Source: JBCBWG01 sp039039985
GTDB lineage: Bacteria > Pseudomonadota > Alphaproteobacteria > Rhizobiales > Hyphomicrobiaceae
DNA length: 34,204 nt
Direction: 5' to 3'
Assembly (NCBI GenBank): GCA_039039985.1
Contig: JBCCOV010000028.1
Location: 1 to 34,204 of the forward strand
Part shown: piece by piece, positions 8,060 to 16,614 of the stretch
Position numbering within the stretch: the first letter of the stretch is position 1
Layout of the letters: every line of letters begins with the position of its first letter
The notes under the pieces: model-generated
Seen by the model: only the letters and a program-made list of their open reading frames with translations
Database searches by the model: none
What the model was told of the DNA's origin: nothing
Program-made: the position numbers and the translations under genes

Positions 8060-8921
8060 CCGAAGCGCCTGCTTGGCGGTTGCTGCCTCCGGGCCATACG
8101 GCCATGCCTCATGTGGCAGGCGTGTTAGCTGCACACAGCCCTTTATCATCGCGCAACACACAACGCGATGTGATCCAGTCGGTCACGTCTTTGGGTCGGG
8201 CATTCCCGTCCCTGTTGAAGAAGGCCATGATAGCGGCGCAATGCCTAGCTCACAAAGATATGAACATCAGTCCCAGCCGCGTCCGCTGCCGGATCACGTA
8301 CACGTCTTGCGCGTAACTTGCAGTCACCGTTGACAGTGAGTGCCCTGCAGCAATCTTCTGTTGCGAGCCGGCAGTATAGGCTCGTCGAAGCAGCCCTAAC
8401 CTTCTCCGGATGAAACAGCCGAATGACTGCTGCAGGTGTCAAGAGCTTCAACCTCAGATTGCCATCTCAAAGAGCAATCTTATCAGCGATAAGAGGGTAA
8501 CATCTGGCGCCAAATTTGACATCGACTTAAATTTCTATGCTGTGCAGACATCGAATTAATTACATATTGTTTGCATAATTCGCGGATTTAATCAGTAGAT
8601 CACATTGGTTGCTGACACGAACGCTCCTCATGATCGAACAGATCGGAATGACTGAGTTGCGTGGTCATTGGTCAAACAATTCAAATGCATCGGTAGGAGA
8701 AGGGAAACGTCGGCCAAATCGCGACATCAAATCGGCGGCTCGCTCTCACAGCGACGACGGCGGATCTTATGGCAGCAACAATTCACGCAATTGTAAAGTC
8801 GCGGTTCGCCGCGTCCGGAGGCGACGAGGACAAGCTCATCCGGTGCACGTTGAAACACAAGTCATAGGTGCGGTCATAAATTTTCCGAGGCGGTGTCGGT
8901 GAAGCGTAACAGTGCACAGAA
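8060..8921. other. 862-nt stretch without a convincing gene, partly AT-rich
   Basis: The first half (8060-8460) has only short frames of poor quality on both strands. The middle (about 8455-8610) is distinctly AT-rich and contains a perfect 7-3-7 palindrome, listed separately. The last part (8609-8902) has a 97-residue open frame rich in Arg, Ser and Asn without recognisable features. The base composition change suggests a promoter region or acquired DNA upstream of the MptE-like gene. Confidence 0.5.
8478..8494. promoter_or_regulatory. Perfect 7-3-7 palindrome, operator-like
   Basis: TCTTATC (8478-8484), AGC, GATAAGA (8488-8494). It sits at the upstream edge of the AT-rich segment, more than 400 nt before the next recognised gene. 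The spacing fits a compact dimeric repressor site; the regulator is unknown. Confidence 0.4.
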
Positions 8922-9776
8922 ATGATTGATCGTCAGATGTTTATCGAGCGTCAGGAGCTTGCGATCAGGCACACGAGCGCTTCATCACAAGCTCGCAAAC
9001 CGATCACGCAAAGGGCCTGCTGGGCCGCTGCTGAATATGCGCGCATGGCGGTCGCTTGGCAGGCCTGGCAGCCGCTATATGCCTTGCGCAACTCGTGCGT
9101 TGGCGGTTCTCTTGTTATCGCAGCTTCAGGCCCGTCAATGTGTGACCTTCCACTAGACAGAATATTCTCAGCTGATGTCGACCTGATGACCGTGAATAAC
9201 AGCGTTCGGTTATTCCCTGACCGACGCATTGCGTTTCACACCGTTTCAGACCGCTTGTGCTACGGAAGTTTCGCAGAACGTATTGAGACAGGCGACTATG
9301 GAACTTGTTTCTACAGGGATCAGATCGGACAGCTTCCGGAATGGGAACTCCACGGCCGGCCGGAACGAACGGTTTTCGTGCCGTCCAGGCGAGGTGGCAT
9401 TCTTAAGCGCGGTGTGCAAACCCATGCGCATTTTGGCATCGGCAATGACTCAAGCGTGGTCGTGTTTTCGGCCCAGCTCGCATTCCACCTCGGCTTTGAC
9501 GCCGTTGCGATCATCGGATGCGACCTGAACTATGAAGGCAGCAAAGTCTATGCTTACGAAACGGACCAGCGAGATGTTGTGCACGGACGAAACGATGAGA
9601 TTCAAAAGCGGCGCCATGCAATGCACAAGGCAAACGCCGAGTTCGCACTCTTGAGGCCAGTCTTCGAGCGTCACGGTCGGCAACTGATCAACGCGACGTC
9701 TGGTGGAAACCTTGATGCGCTGCCGCGGCTCCCACTTGCTCAATTCTTGGAAACAAGAACACCGTGTTCTCAATGA
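8922..9776 (+). CDS. MptE-like/DUF115 family protein (GT42-like fold), orphan
   Basis: 284 residues. Seen: LVIAASGPS at 64-72, a nucleotide-binding-type G-P-S loop after a beta strand, VDLMTVNNSVRLFPD (86-100), GNDSSVVVFSAQLAFHLGF (174-192) and AIIGCDLNYEGSKVYAYE (196-212). This order matches the 6-hydroxymethylpterin diphosphokinase MptE-like (DUF115) fold, shared with Campylobacter CstII-type GT42 sialyltransferases and flagellin-glycosylation accessory proteins. No glycan or flagellar genes are beside it. The function could be glycosyl or sugar-nucleotide transfer; the assignment to a fold is firmer than the reaction. The first 60 residues are helical and unassigned. Start ATG 8922 has no clear ribosome site; ATG 8937 is an alternative. 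Confidence 0.6.
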   Translation: MIDRQMFIERQELAIRHTSASSQARKPITQRACWAAAEYARMAVAWQAWQPLYALRNSCVGGSLVIAASGPSMCDLPLDRIFSADVDLMTVNNSVRLFPDRRIAFHTVSDRLCYGSFAERIETGDYGTCFYRDQIGQLPEWELHGRPERTVFVPSRRGGILKRGVQTHAHFGIGNDSSVVVFSAQLAFHLGFDAVAIIGCDLNYEGSKVYAYETDQRDVVHGRNDEIQKRRHAMHKANAEFALLRPVFERHGRQLINATSGGNLDALPRLPLAQFLETRTPCSQ

Positions 9777-9832
9777 TGAGCTATGGCGCTGAGCAACTGG
9801 CGTTCTTTCGATTGGCGATCTGCCGGTCTTGG

Positions 9833-10597
9833 CTATGCCAGGTAGCTACCCCCGTTCGCGTGCAGTACCGCGCCCGTCACAAACCGCGCGGCACCTGATG
9901 CCAAAAAGACAACAACGTCTGCGATATCTTCGGGCTGTGCGATCTGGCCCAGTGGAATCTGTGCCCCGGCTTCGCACAGTTCCGTCTCTCCGAATTCGAC
10001 GCGTGGTTGCGCCGTATCGGTCAGGCCCGGTGCAACCGCATTGACCCGAATTTTGTATGGTGCAAGAGCCAAGGCTGCCGCACGCGTCAAGCCGACCACA
10101 CCCGTCTTACTTGCTGCGTAGTGGACACCCAATGGATGGCCGCGCATCGCGGACGATGATACGTTTACGATGGCACCTTGCACCTGCTCTGACACCATGT
10201 GGCGCGCCGCAGCCTGCGCCATCAGGAACGTGCCCTTCAAGTTCACACCGAGCACATGATCCCACTGCGTCTCATCCAGCTCGAGAAATTCCGAACGCGG
10301 GAAAACACCTGCGTTGTTGACGAGCGTTGTGATTGGTCCCAGCTGATCGGCTGCCTCGTCAATCATGCGCCTGGCGTCCCGGGCTACTGCCACGTCTCCA
10401 TGAACTGTGATGGCTTTACGCCCACTCGCAACGATATCCGCAACCAGCGCTTGCGCTGCATGCTCATCGTCGAACCAGTTGATTGCAACATCTGCGCCGG
10501 CTTGCGCCAGGGCTCTGGCCGTCGCCATTCCGATCCCTTGCTGAGCCCCGGTCACGAGAGCGCACCCGCCGATTAACCGACTGGTTGGCAATGTCAT
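9833..10597 (-). CDS. SDR-family NAD(P)-dependent oxidoreductase
   Basis: 254 residues of classical short-chain dehydrogenase: TGAQQGIG cofactor loop (16-23), NNAG (94-97), NVSSS with the catalytic Ser around 147-148, and YAASK with Tyr160 and Lys164, then NAVAPG. The C-terminus (VTGAVLHANGGSYLA) is the usual SDR end. It interconverts an alcohol and a ketone with NAD(P)H in the cytoplasm. It lies 41 nt downstream of the FAD monooxygenase gene on the same strand, suggesting that alcohol oxidation supplies, or ketone reduction follows, the monooxygenase step. The exact substrate cannot be read from the sequence. Confidence 0.93.
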   Translation of the reverse strand: MTLPTSRLIGGCALVTGAQQGIGMATARALAQAGADVAINWFDDEHAAQALVADIVASGRKAITVHGDVAVARDARRMIDEAADQLGPITTLVNNAGVFPRSEFLELDETQWDHVLGVNLKGTFLMAQAAARHMVSEQVQGAIVNVSSSAMRGHPLGVHYAASKTGVVGLTRAAALALAPYKIRVNAVAPGLTDTAQPRVEFGETELCEAGAQIPLGQIAQPEDIADVVVFLASGAARFVTGAVLHANGGSYLA

Positions 10598-10638
10598 TTG
10601 ACGTTTCCCGACTTGCAGTTATGGCACTCGATCAGTCG

Positions 10639-12060
10639 TCACTTCAGCACTGCCTCGTCGATGATCGCCTGAGGAACGTCGTACGCCGTCAGTGAATCCC
10701 AATGCGTGTGAATATCGTCTTGAAAGAGCTTCTTTGTGATCGAAGACACAAGCTTCGGTACGCAAGTCGTCATAGCATTAATCGATGAGCCCGACGGTCC
10801 AAAGCTCATCGTCGATGCGATTGAAAAAACATGTATCTTATCGATCCACGGCGTCTGGTCAGTGACTTTCTCCGCCAACGTGAAATCGGAACTGAGGTAA
10901 GGGTACCGCGCGAGCCGCTCGTTTCGCTCCTCTGGCGGCGGCAAATAGCAGTCACCCCAGGTCGCAATGTTATGCGCAAACACGGACAGCTCCGGTCGGG
11001 CTGCAAAGTCCATTTCGATGCCCGTTCCTGCGATCACGAAGTCGACCTCGAACGTACCCCTGGGCGTCGATAGTGCGACCCTGCTGTTTGTCGTCGCATT
11101 GGCTGTACACGGGGCACCTGCTACGATGCGAAAGTTGTTGTGGCGTGCGCAACGGTCATAAGTTTGCTGTGGGAAGCCTTCGCGCAAACTCATAATACGC
11201 TGCATGAAGCGCCACCGCCAAACATCGTCCAAGTCACCGAGATGATTGAGAAATCCGCGGAAAGTTAGCCATCGATAAGGTTGAATGACTTGCGGCCGGT
11301 CGCGTCGACAAAAGAGCGCAACCTCCTTCGCACCGTGCTCGAGCGCGCATGCAGCGTTGTCGAACGCCGAGGCGCCTGCACCGATGATTGCAACCCTCCG
11401 GCCCTTCAGTGCACCAAAATTGATCTCATCGGCCGTATGCGCGCGCAGCTCTTCCGGCAGCGCTGCAATGTCCGGCGGCAGCCACCAACACCCCATGCCG
11501 TCTTGGCCAGTGGCCAAAACCACTCTGCGGGCGTACCGCTCAACACTCAGACCATCCGCATCAGACATCTCGACGACTAAGAACCCATCGCGGTGATCAA
11601 TACGTTGCACATCTGTGCCGTTGCAGACTGGAATGTCGATCGTGTCGCGCACCCACAAGAGATAGTCTGCCCAATCCTGCCGAGCGATCAAACCAAGTTG
11701 CTGCCAGTTTTCACGACCATATTTGGCCGTATGCCACGCCTCGTACGTCAGACTAGGAAGATCAAGATCGGGGCCTGTAAAGTCTTTGGGGCTTCTGAGC
11801 GTATCCATGCGCGCGTAGGTGTTCCATGGCCCCTCCAAACCGCGCGCTGCGCGATCGACAACCAAGATGTTGTCGACACGCGCTCGCTTTAGGCCAAACG
11901 CCGTTGCGATGCCCGATTGGCCAGCTCCGACGACGAGCACGTCAAGCACATCGCTGCCGTCTGGCGCCGTCTTCGCCGTGAGCCACCGCATGCGCGGATG
12001 GGCGATCGTTGTTAGGTCCGTCTGGACCTGACGTTGGAGTTCAAGAAGCGCTGCACTCAT
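10639..12060 (-). CDS. FAD-dependent NAD(P)-binding monooxygenase (COG2072-like)
   Basis: 473 residues from ATG 12060 (AGAAGG lies about 10 nt upstream; the frame is open further to 12126 but the extra 22 residues have no ribosome site). Two Rossmann motifs are seen: VLVVGAGQSG near the N-terminus for FAD and VAIIGAGASA mid-protein for NADPH, with VVLATGQ between them, and a late FVIAGTG. This is the flavin-monooxygenase/Baeyer-Villiger superfamily layout. The canonical BVMO fingerprint F-x-G-x-x-x-H is not intact (LPEELRAHTADE occupies the place), so the Baeyer-Villiger reaction is not assured. Paired with the downstream SDR as an operon. Confidence 0.85.
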   Translation of the reverse strand: MSAALLELQRQVQTDLTTIAHPRMRWLTAKTAPDGSDVLDVLVVGAGQSGIATAFGLKRARVDNILVVDRAARGLEGPWNTYARMDTLRSPKDFTGPDLDLPSLTYEAWHTAKYGRENWQQLGLIARQDWADYLLWVRDTIDIPVCNGTDVQRIDHRDGFLVVEMSDADGLSVERYARRVVLATGQDGMGCWWLPPDIAALPEELRAHTADEINFGALKGRRVAIIGAGASAFDNAACALEHGAKEVALFCRRDRPQVIQPYRWLTFRGFLNHLGDLDDVWRWRFMQRIMSLREGFPQQTYDRCARHNNFRIVAGAPCTANATTNSRVALSTPRGTFEVDFVIAGTGIEMDFAARPELSVFAHNIATWGDCYLPPPEERNERLARYPYLSSDFTLAEKVTDQTPWIDKIHVFSIASTMSFGPSGSSINAMTTCVPKLVSSITKKLFQDDIHTHWDSLTAYDVPQAIIDEAVLK

Positions 12061-12377
12061 CGAATACGTGCCTTCTTGCATTTCATGTGAGACTTCGAAC
12101 GAAGTGGGGCATAGACGAGATCGCATTGGCCGTCATACGGTGGTGATCGCAACCTACATATAGTCGCATGGTCGCGGAGATTGGTTGGGACTCAAAGCCT
12201 CTTGATTAGGCACCGCGGCGACTTCACAAGCGTCCGAACGAGAATGGTTCGCCCCTATTACATGCCGGAAACGTCGAGCAATTGACCGGAATTGCAAGCG
12301 TTTGCAGTTCACAGCTCCAGCTTGTTCCCCTCAGCTCATCTCTCTTTGCCGCCCCGCGTTCGCCGGAGGATGTCAGA
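12061..12377. other. 317-nt intergenic region upstream of the monooxygenase operon
   Basis: No gene is seen. It should carry the promoter of the minus-strand monooxygenase-SDR operon. A 6-6-6 inverted repeat (GCAATT at 12278-12283, AATTGC at 12290-12295) lies about 220 nt upstream of the monooxygenase start and 80 nt beyond the channel gene's stop. Confidence 0.45.
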
Positions 12378-12809
12378 TCAGGCCTTCGGATCCAAGGCTT
12401 GGCGGAATACCTCGACGAGCGCTGCCGAGCTAACACCAAAAACCAATAGGCCATGCGCAGCGCAGAGACCAGCAAGCTGGCGCCATCGGTCCGGCAGAAG
12501 AACATCGCCAAAGCCGAGCGTCGTGAACGCGACCGCGGAGAAATACACCGACGTATCCCAGTCGGAGAAGACGCCGACCATGCCGAACGTGACGGCCCAA
12601 GCACCAATCGCCGTGGCGTGTACGACCATAAGCCAGAGCGCCATCGCGCCGACGACCAACGAAACTCGTAAGATCGAGACGTGATCACTTGCGTTGCGTT
12701 TCAGCCGCCGCAGGCGTGCGAACGCGACTGCGACCAATGCGGCCTGCACAACTACGCAAGCGAAGATCACCGCCGCCCCGACCAGGAGCTGAGAAAGCGT
12801 GTTCAACAT
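12378..12809 (-). CDS. Small potassium-channel-like membrane protein
   Basis: 143 residues from ATG 12809, which has GGAA about 10 nt upstream (the frame extends to 12902 but that part is charged and lacks a ribosome site). Hydrophobic helices at about 5-31, 48-74 and 112-135; between the last two a pore helix and selectivity filter FTTLGFGDV (95-103), the ion-channel family (PF07885) signature, here GFGD as in many bacterial two-TM channels. The protein lacks a cytosolic gating domain such as RCK. It sits alone, between the exported VWA protein gene and the monooxygenase operon; a physiological partner is not evident. Confidence 0.8.
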   Translation of the reverse strand: MLNTLSQLLVGAAVIFACVVVQAALVAVAFARLRRLKRNASDHVSILRVSLVVGAMALWLMVVHATAIGAWAVTFGMVGVFSDWDTSVYFSAVAFTTLGFGDVLLPDRWRQLAGLCAAHGLLVFGVSSAALVEVFRQALDPKA

Positions 12810-13012
12810 GTGCTGCGATTTCCGTTGCTGTCTTTGGAACCTGTAAACCGGTTCAGATTGACGCCGATCGCGCATTCGACAAGCGCCAACCTGCCACGCC
12901 ATTTGCGATGACGTAACTCGGTTTCATGTTGCGCGCCCGCCAGACGCTGCAAGCTCTAACGAGTCCACGGCGACCGGCTGCGCGTTGGACTTCAGCACGG
13001 AACAACCCAGCG

Positions 13013-13762
13013 TTAGCGCGTGGCCGTTCCGTCCGGCGCAATCTGAGCAAGTTCAAGGATGAGCTTACGACGTACGGCCTCGGCGAACCGGCTTGGGCTA
13101 TCAACGGTCACAACGAAGCTGCCAGGACCACCAATAATCTGCGTTGCGAACGCTCTCTCAAGGTCGTAGTCGACCGGCCGGCCGCTGCAGGCGCGGCGAC
13201 GGCACAGGATGGCCAGACCATTTATGATGGACCCGGCATCCAAGGCCGCCTTCCGTGCCTCGGATATTGGAATCCCACTCCAGTTGTTGGCACTGTCGCC
13301 TGAGAAATCGATGACCTTTCGATGGCCCTCAAACGCATTGGTTTGGATCTGTCGCTGCGCCTCTGCGATCGCTGCGCCAATCGCGTTACGTCCAAACGCG
13401 AGCCGTTTCGTCGCCAGGAGTTTGCTTGCGAACGCTTGAGCCGACGACAGATCTTGCACGATCATCCAAGGTACAACGGTCTTCTGGTTGTCCGCATCGC
13501 CCCACTCGATAAACGTGATTGCGATGCGCCCATAGGCGCCCTTTGATATGGCCGACAAGACATCCCGATGGGTTATTGCTTGCGCGTAGCCATTCCTTTG
13601 GAACTGAATCTCGGCATTGTCGATTGACCCCGATGCATCGGCCAGCAGGACAAGCTCAACGTCGACATTCAGGCGTTGCTGAGCCGCCGACGGACGTGCT
13701 CCAAAGATGAGGATGGCAAGTAGAACAACAAGCCATCGAACCACGCGAAAACGATCTAGCAT
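13013..13762 (-). CDS. DUF1194/von Willebrand factor A-like exported protein
   Basis: 249 residues from ATG 13762, chosen because a signal peptide starts there (VVRWLVVLLAILIF, cleavage probably after PSAA at about 27); GTG 13861 would add 33 residues before it. The mature protein begins with VDVELVLLADASGSID: D42-x-S44-x-S46 is a MIDAS metal-binding motif of the VWA fold. Further DUF1194 traits: RNGYAQA, ITFIEWG, VIDFSGDSANN and NGLAILC. The family is periplasmic, of unknown function, and common in alphaproteobacteria. It lies about 200 nt upstream of the channel gene on the same strand; co-transcription is uncertain. Confidence 0.85.
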   Translation of the reverse strand: MLDRFRVVRWLVVLLAILIFGARPSAAQQRLNVDVELVLLADASGSIDNAEIQFQRNGYAQAITHRDVLSAISKGAYGRIAITFIEWGDADNQKTVVPWMIVQDLSSAQAFASKLLATKRLAFGRNAIGAAIAEAQRQIQTNAFEGHRKVIDFSGDSANNWSGIPISEARKAALDAGSIINGLAILCRRRACSGRPVDYDLERAFATQIIGGPGSFVVTVDSPSRFAEAVRRKLILELAQIAPDGTATR

Positions 13763-14298
13763 CTGGCACTTCTCCGTCGCAACTAATCCGGCGTTCCGCA
13801 TCGCCAGCATAACCCCAAGTCGATCAAAGACTCCAGTTCGATCGCGCCAGTTCGATCGCACATGACGTCAGCATGGCAGCGTCTACCTACCGTTCACACA
13901 CCTGCAACTTTCCCGCCTGAAGATCCTTGTGGTTTGTCATGCCAAGCTAGGCATGCGTCCGTCAGGAGTTGTTCATACCTGCCGGACGATTATCCGTGAG
14001 ATAGGGATAATCCTGCCTACGGATGAGGCGGTTCGCAGGCCGCTTATGCAGTTGTTGATCGGTAGCATACGCGACAGCTGACATTGCCTAAGCAATCGGC
14101 ATTATTGCCAAGTGCTCGGGATTGAGACCTGTGAGACGTACGCCCCGGTTTTTGGTTGACTTTTTTATGACACCATGGGAGGCACGCGCTCAGTGCGGCA
14201 CTATGCGTGCAGCGGCGGTTTCGCCGCCGTGAAGTGTGGCGATCATTTCGGGATAGGCCGCCGTGCACAGCATTTTAACCATTTCGCTAATCTAAGCC
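13763..14298. other. Intergenic region with three inverted repeats
   Basis: It separates the VWA gene from the helicase. Repeats: CATGCC/GGCATG (13938-13943, 13950-13955); GATTATCC/GGATAATC (13988-13995, 14005-14012), perfect 8 bp with a 9-nt spacer; CGGCGG/CCGCCG (14213-14218, 14224-14229), a GC-rich hairpin with loop TTTCG. The last could form in the 5' leader of the helicase mRNA; the second looks like an operator. I see no protein gene here. Confidence 0.45.
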
Positions 14299-15768
14299 AT
14301 GCGCGCGTGTCGATGGACAAACCGCTCTGGCGGTTACGATACGGCGTGGCGCAACCTATCGCGGTTTCGACATCCAACCTTGAAAGAACTATTCGTGAGA
14401 GACTTCAAATCGCTCGGCCTCGGCGAGCCTTTGCTGAACGCGCTGAACGACGCGGACTATGCGGGCCCGACGCCCATACAGCAGCAAGCGATTCCACCGA
14501 TCGTCGGGCGTTGCGACGTGCTGGGGATTGCCCAGACCGGTACGGGCAAAACGGCAGCGTTCGCGCTACCGGTCCTCCAGCGCCTTCATGATAAGCGCCG
14601 CGCTACGCCACGCAATGGATGCCGCGCGCTGGTGCTCGCGCCGACGCGGGAACTGGCTCTGCAGATCGCAGAAAGTTTCCGGGGCTACGGCCGCCATCTC
14701 GATTTCAAGGTCGCAACGGTGTTTGGCGGTGTCTCGCCGCGTCCTCAGCGCAAAGCGCTCGCTGCCGGAATTGACGTTTTGGTCGCAACGCCGGGCCGTC
14801 TGCTCGACCACCTGACGTCTGGCACAGCGGACCTTGCGCACACCGAGATCCTGGTGCTTGACGAGGCAGATCAAATGCTGGACCTCGGCTTTCTGCCGCC
14901 TCTACGACGCATCGTCGCCAAACTGCCGAAGCAGCGCCAGACGCTTCTGTTCTCGGCAACAATGCCAACGGCCGTGGACAAATTGGCGGCTGCATTTCTC
15001 AACGAGCCCAATCGGATTTCGGTGGCCCCCGTCGGCACCACCGCCGACCGGGTGAACCAACGCGTTATTCACGTCGGTCGTGCGCAAAAACGAGCTGTGC
15101 TTGCGCGCCTTGTTGCGGAGAATGAGCGACCGCGGACGCTGGTGTTCACGCGAACAAAGCGGGGCGCCGATCGGGTTGCAAACCATCTTGAGGGACAAGG
15201 CGTTCGCGTTGCGGCGATCCACGGCAATAAGAGTCAGTCGCAGCGCGAGCGAGTCCTTCGGTCGTTTCGCAAAGCGCGGATCGATGTTCTGGTCGCAACG
15301 GACATTGCCGCACGCGGCATCGATATCGCGGCGGTCGAACACGTGATTAACTTCGATCTTCCGGACGTGCCCGAAGCCTATGTTCATCGGATTGGGCGAA
15401 CGGCGCGTGCCGGCGCATCAGGCCAAGCAACCTCGTTGTGCGATGAGTCAGAGCGCAAACAACTCCGGGCGATCGAAGCGCTGACGCGTCAGAAGATCAA
15501 GGTCGAGTTTCATAAGCCGGAGGGCGCGCCGCCCCCTCCGAGAACGACCAACGAGGCCGAAAGAGACGCGGCATCAGGCCCACGTCGACGGAAGCGACGG
15601 TCCACCAGCCCGTCGCCGCCTTCCCCGGAGCGTCGGAATGCGCAGGACCCCGGGCGTGAGACGCTGGCACGGAAGACATCCCGACAAAAGCTAACCGACC
15701 ACCGCCGTAGTCGCCGGTCAGGGCGCCCCAAACCCGCCGGTACACAGCGACGGCGTGCAACAGCATAA
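14299..15768 (+). CDS. DEAD-box ATP-dependent RNA helicase, RhlE type
   Basis: 489 residues in the longest frame. Motifs: Q motif PTPIQQQAIP (57-66), motif I AQTGTGKT (78-85), Ia PTRELA (115-120), II DEAD (188-191), III SAT (219-221), then RGIDI and HRIGRTARAG in the second RecA domain. The C-terminal 90 residues are Arg/Pro/Ser-rich and disordered, as is usual in RhlE for RNA contact. It unwinds structured RNA, often during cold adaptation and ribosome assembly. Family similarity begins at FKSLGLGEPLL (residue 36), so GTG 14395 or TTG 14380 is probably the true start; ATG 14299 has no ribosome site. The small conserved gene 56 nt downstream may be co-transcribed. Confidence 0.93.
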   Translation: MRACRWTNRSGGYDTAWRNLSRFRHPTLKELFVRDFKSLGLGEPLLNALNDADYAGPTPIQQQAIPPIVGRCDVLGIAQTGTGKTAAFALPVLQRLHDKRRATPRNGCRALVLAPTRELALQIAESFRGYGRHLDFKVATVFGGVSPRPQRKALAAGIDVLVATPGRLLDHLTSGTADLAHTEILVLDEADQMLDLGFLPPLRRIVAKLPKQRQTLLFSATMPTAVDKLAAAFLNEPNRISVAPVGTTADRVNQRVIHVGRAQKRAVLARLVAENERPRTLVFTRTKRGADRVANHLEGQGVRVAAIHGNKSQSQRERVLRSFRKARIDVLVATDIAARGIDIAAVEHVINFDLPDVPEAYVHRIGRTARAGASGQATSLCDESERKQLRAIEALTRQKIKVEFHKPEGAPPPPRTTNEAERDAASGPRRRKRRSTSPSPPSPERRNAQDPGRETLARKTSRQKLTDHRRSRRSGRPKPAGTQRRRATA

Positions 15769-15824
15769 GTGCCACCACCGTCGACTGGGTCGGCATTTTA
15801 TCCAGCAACGTGGAGAGACGAGCC

Positions 15825-16025
15825 ATGGCCACACACAAGTTCAAGGTCGGGCAGACTGTCCTCTACGCCCCGAGCCAAATGGAACGCCAGGCCGGCCGGA
15901 TCGACTGCAAGATTGTCGAACTGCTCCCGGCCGAAACTCACGGCGAACCACAATACCGCATCAAGTGTCGCGTTGATGTTTTTGACCGCACCGCCATGGA
16001 AAGCCAGCTCACAAAGCTGGCTTAG
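15825..16025 (+). CDS. Small conserved protein, SH3/KOW-like fold
   Basis: 66 residues, ATG 15825 preceded by GGAGAG about 8 nt upstream, a good ribosome site; in-frame ATG 15810 is less well placed. It begins MATHKFKVGQTVLYAP and continues with KIVELLPAE, GEPQYRIKC and a C-terminal MESQLTKLA, the pattern of short beta-barrel proteins common in Rhizobiales with a FxxGQxVxY opening. The role is unknown; nucleic-acid or ribosome association is possible given the fold and the helicase neighbour (inference). A small hairpin follows at 16057-16073. Confidence 0.75.
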   Translation: MATHKFKVGQTVLYAPSQMERQAGRIDCKIVELLPAETHGEPQYRIKCRVDVFDRTAMESQLTKLA

Positions 16026-16056
16026 GTCCGCACGGTGCCGGATTATCTCTGCCTAA

Positions 16057-16073
16057 GCTGGACATGATCCAGC
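16057..16073 (+). terminator. Weak hairpin after small gene
   Basis: GCTGGA (16057-16062) and TCCAGC (16068-16073), perfect 6-bp stem with 5-nt loop, 31 nt after the stop of the small gene. A run of five T follows only about 12 nt later, so it is not a textbook terminator. Confidence 0.3.
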
Positions 16074-16088
16074 ACCACGCGGCAGTTT

Positions 16089-16514
16089 TTGGCCCGCTCT
16101 TTCCGTTATGAGCGCGGGATTACGATGTTTGACGTGGCACAGCGGACGGTACAAAGGCATGACGCAGGCAGGATCGCAGGGATACGACCTCAGAACACTC
16201 AGCCGTACCAAGCGGAACGATCAAAAAGCCGTGCGCCAGCCCTTCAAAGTCTGGCGGAAGACTATGAGGACGATTTCGTCTACGACTATGTTGAGCCCGG
16301 TCCTGGTGAGACGTTCGACTTCGGCATCAATTACAAGGCATGCGGCTTCTGCAAGTTTACAGCAAAACACGGCGACCAGGACATCCCGCCGGCCATTTGC
16401 GGGCTCGACTTCGTGGCCTATGCGACGCGCCGCATCCGCCTGGAACGCACACAAACGCTGGCTGGTGGCGCCAGCCATTGCAACTTCCGTTTTTCGTCAC
16501 TGGACCCGAAATAG
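16089..16514 (+). pseudogene. C-terminal part of an ATC-hydrolase-like (L-2-amino-thiazoline-4-carboxylate hydrolase) gene
   Basis: The 141-residue frame ends with a well-preserved family tail: DDFVYDYVEPG, FDFGINYKACGFCKF, then AICGLDFVAYATRRIRLERTQTLAGGASHCNFRF. These match the C-terminal half of the L-2-amino-thiazoline-4-carboxylic acid hydrolase family (PF14196), whose members usually exceed 200 residues. The first 65 residues (rich in Arg, Gln and Ser) do not resemble the family N-terminus, and no other frame nearby supplies it. I read it as a 5'-truncated gene whose start was replaced by unrelated sequence; a shortened functional form cannot be excluded. Possible starts are at 16089 or ATG 16125. 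Confidence 0.6.
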
Positions 16515-16614
16515 CCTGAGTGCCGCCTCCAAGACAACGCCACGACACGAAGTCGGACGAGTCCAAGTGGCCCGAGCCAAACGCGACGTACGGCGTGATT
16601 TGGAAATGAGTTGC

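Noticed and set aside
8609..8902. 97-codon frame upstream of the MptE-like gene
   Set aside because: Low-complexity Arg/Ser/Asn composition, no ribosome site, no family pattern.
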